A stretch of DNA of 43,451 nt. Source: an uncultured Bryobacterales bacterium. Lineage in GTDB: Bacteria > Acidobacteriota > Terriglobia > Bryobacterales > Bryobacteraceae. This document shows positions 42,443 through 43,451 of this stretch, in pieces. The stretch covers positions 1 through 43,451 of the forward strand of contig CALGAR010000131.1 of assembly GCA_937959285.1 (NCBI GenBank), read 5' to 3'. Below the pieces are notes generated by a model. The model was given only the letters and a program-made list of their open reading frames with translations. It searched no databases and had not been told where the DNA came from. The stretch's first letter is position 1; each line of letters begins with the position of its first letter. The translations under genes were made by a program, and so were the position numbers.

Positions 42443-42473
42443 GAGGGAAGAAATTTTGCCTGCCCGAAAAGGT

Positions 42474-43451
42474 CTATCGCGACCGTCCGGGCCCGTGTCC
42501 GCGACCGCCGCCCCCGCCGCCTCCGGACCTCATCGGTGGCTCGCCTCTGGATCCGTGGCCGCCGCCTCTATGGATATCTGACGATCTCCCCCTGGAATAC
42601 GCGCGGTCGAAATCGTAACTTCCACGCGATTTTCCTAAGAATCCGTCGTTTCCTCGCGAGCTTCCGCGCGGCGATATGATTTCGGCCCGGGGCGTGGACG
42701 GGGGCTGGACCCGACCGAAGTCCCCGTTTCCGCCCCGGCTTCTGACTCGATCCGCCGGGCTCCGATCCTGCCGGCTAAAGCCGCGGTCCACCGGGTTGTG
42801 GCTGATCCCTCGATCGACGCCTGGACGGTCGAAACCTGGGCCACGGTCGAAGCCGGAAACGGTGCTGCGCCTTGGATCGCCAAACCGGTGCCAACCGGAA
42901 GAAGAACGGCCTTCCCAACCCTGGGAGCCGGACCGGTCCATACCCTCCGCTTGCCGGTTGGGCCTGCCCCCAGCCGGCCGGCCAAAGCTACGCCATCCCC
43001 CGGACCGCTCGGTGCTCCGGTCCGCAGCCCTCAAGGTTTCGAAGCCGCTCGAGGGCGGATCGGCCCGGCGCCATCCGTTAGCCCGGTCCCCGGCGGGCCC
43101 CGCAACGGAGCGGTCGCCGAGGCGCCGCCACCCGGCGATGTTCTCGCGTCCAGCCGTTGCTCCGCTGCGCTCAGGGATACTTGCACTCCCTCCCGGGATT
43201 CCAAACGTGCTCCTTGCGATGCGCTCAACGCCTCTGCGCTGATCCTCAAATGAAACTCTGCTCACCGGCGTGGGCTCCCCTCGGCGGAAGAAGCGATCAT
43301 TCGAAAACGTACGCGAGGATCCGGTCCAGCGTGGCTCACGTTCCGTCAGGCGCAGGCTCTCTCGCTCAGGAACAACCGGCACAGGCCCGCGCACGAGGCT
43401 CGCCCGGCGCAGATCGTCCGTGCCCACCCTCACCAGATTTCCGACGCGCCC
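42474..43451 (-). CDS. Low-complexity Arg/Gly/Ser-rich protein (C-terminal part, start outside window)
   Basis: The frame is open to the right edge, so only the last 325 or so residues are seen. Near the edge it reads VRVGTDDLRRASLVRGPVPV, then ESLRLTE. The rest is a disordered tail full of SGGWRSFG, DRGPGFDRPG and RGGGHGSRG-type units ending in a Gly run. The VRGPVPVVPxRESLR stretch recalls the end of acidobacterial FecR/DUF6600-type surface proteins, but that is a weak recollection. The basic, Gly-rich tail could bind polyanions. The reading frame is supported by the T-rich terminator just beyond its stop. Confidence 0.6.
   Translation of the reverse strand, partial: GRVGNLVRVGTDDLRRASLVRGPVPVVPERESLRLTEREPRWTGSSRTFSNDRFFRRGEPTPVSRVSFEDQRRGVERIARSTFGIPGGSASIPERSGATAGRENIAGWRRLGDRSVAGPAGDRANGWRRADPPSSGFETLRAADRSTERSGGWRSFGRPAGGRPNRQAEGMDRSGSQGWEGRSSSGWHRFGDPRRSTVSGFDRGPGFDRPGVDRGISHNPVDRGFSRQDRSPADRVRSRGGNGDFGRVQPPSTPRAEIISPRGSSRGNDGFLGKSRGSYDFDRAYSRGRSSDIHRGGGHGSRGEPPMRSGGGGGGGRGHGPGRSR

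Noticed and set aside
1..43451. CRISPR array, transposase, integrase or rRNA gene
   Set aside because: None seen: no regularly spaced direct repeats outside the NHL coding repeats and no DDE/recombinase motifs in the supported frames.

Overview
The window looks like chromosomal DNA of an acidobacterium, most likely a Bryobacterales/Solibacter-type organism. The main evidence is a secreted NHL-repeat protein (27935-30634, minus) that ends in what I recognise as the C-terminal domain typical of 'Candidatus Solibacter' proteins. Supporting signs are high GC, secreted sugar oxidoreductases of the Gfo/Idh/MocA family, a PPi-type phosphofructokinase, and many small secreted or low-complexity proteins. 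The assignment comes from family recognition, not from a search.

Region 1 (1-15610) is the most unusual part. After the tail of an HlyD-type periplasmic adaptor and an AT-rich promoter-like gap, eight plus-strand genes run tightly together, five of the seven junctions being 4-bp ATGA/GTGA overlaps. In order they are: a multidomain AT-ACP-(degenerate ACP)-KR protein; a KS-chain length factor-AfsA-type hotdog protein; an adenylate-forming ligase homologue that has lost two signature lysines; two isoprenylcysteine-methyltransferase-like membrane proteins; an NAD-binding SDR lacking the Tyr/Lys dyad; a PEP-synthase/rifampicin-phosphotransferase-like dikinase; and a UbiA-like membrane prenyltransferase. 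Together they resemble an iterative fatty-acid/polyketide synthase of the heterocyst-glycolipid or PUFA type, combined with an AfsA-type domain and membrane tailoring enzymes. I infer a membrane lipid, possibly O-methylated and prenylated, whose structure I cannot name. A tRNA-Lys(UUU) gene (15817-15892, minus) sits just past the cluster with its 3' end facing it, so an island boundary is possible.

Region 2 (15900-21300) holds a Tat-exported Gfo/Idh/MocA oxidoreductase, divergent from a fucose-isomerase-like protein and a second, cytoplasmic Gfo/Idh/MocA oxidoreductase (sugar metabolism). Homoserine kinase (thrB) and a small CxxC protein follow.

Region 3 (21300-27900) holds a bactofilin, a TPR protein, a small coiled-coil protein, and a four-gene minus-strand operon with 4-bp overlaps: acyl-CoA carboxyltransferase, AtuA-like protein, AtuA C-terminal-like protein and enoyl-CoA hydratase. 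This set resembles part of acyclic-terpene/branched-acid degradation. A HupE/UreJ-like membrane protein follows.

Region 4 (27900-33300) contains secreted or envelope proteins (NHL-repeat protein, a small secreted protein, a Gln-rich coiled-coil protein) and an alpha/alpha-toroid glycosidase/epimerase-like protein.

Region 5 (33380-43451) is mostly minus strand: a pfp-methyltransferase-TIGR00300-queF-methyltransferase run, nagA and ilvE, then a plus-strand M48 metalloprotease and the low-complexity tail of a minus-strand protein that leaves the window. Convergent gene ends carry hairpin terminators. I saw no CRISPR array, insertion sequence or rRNA gene.
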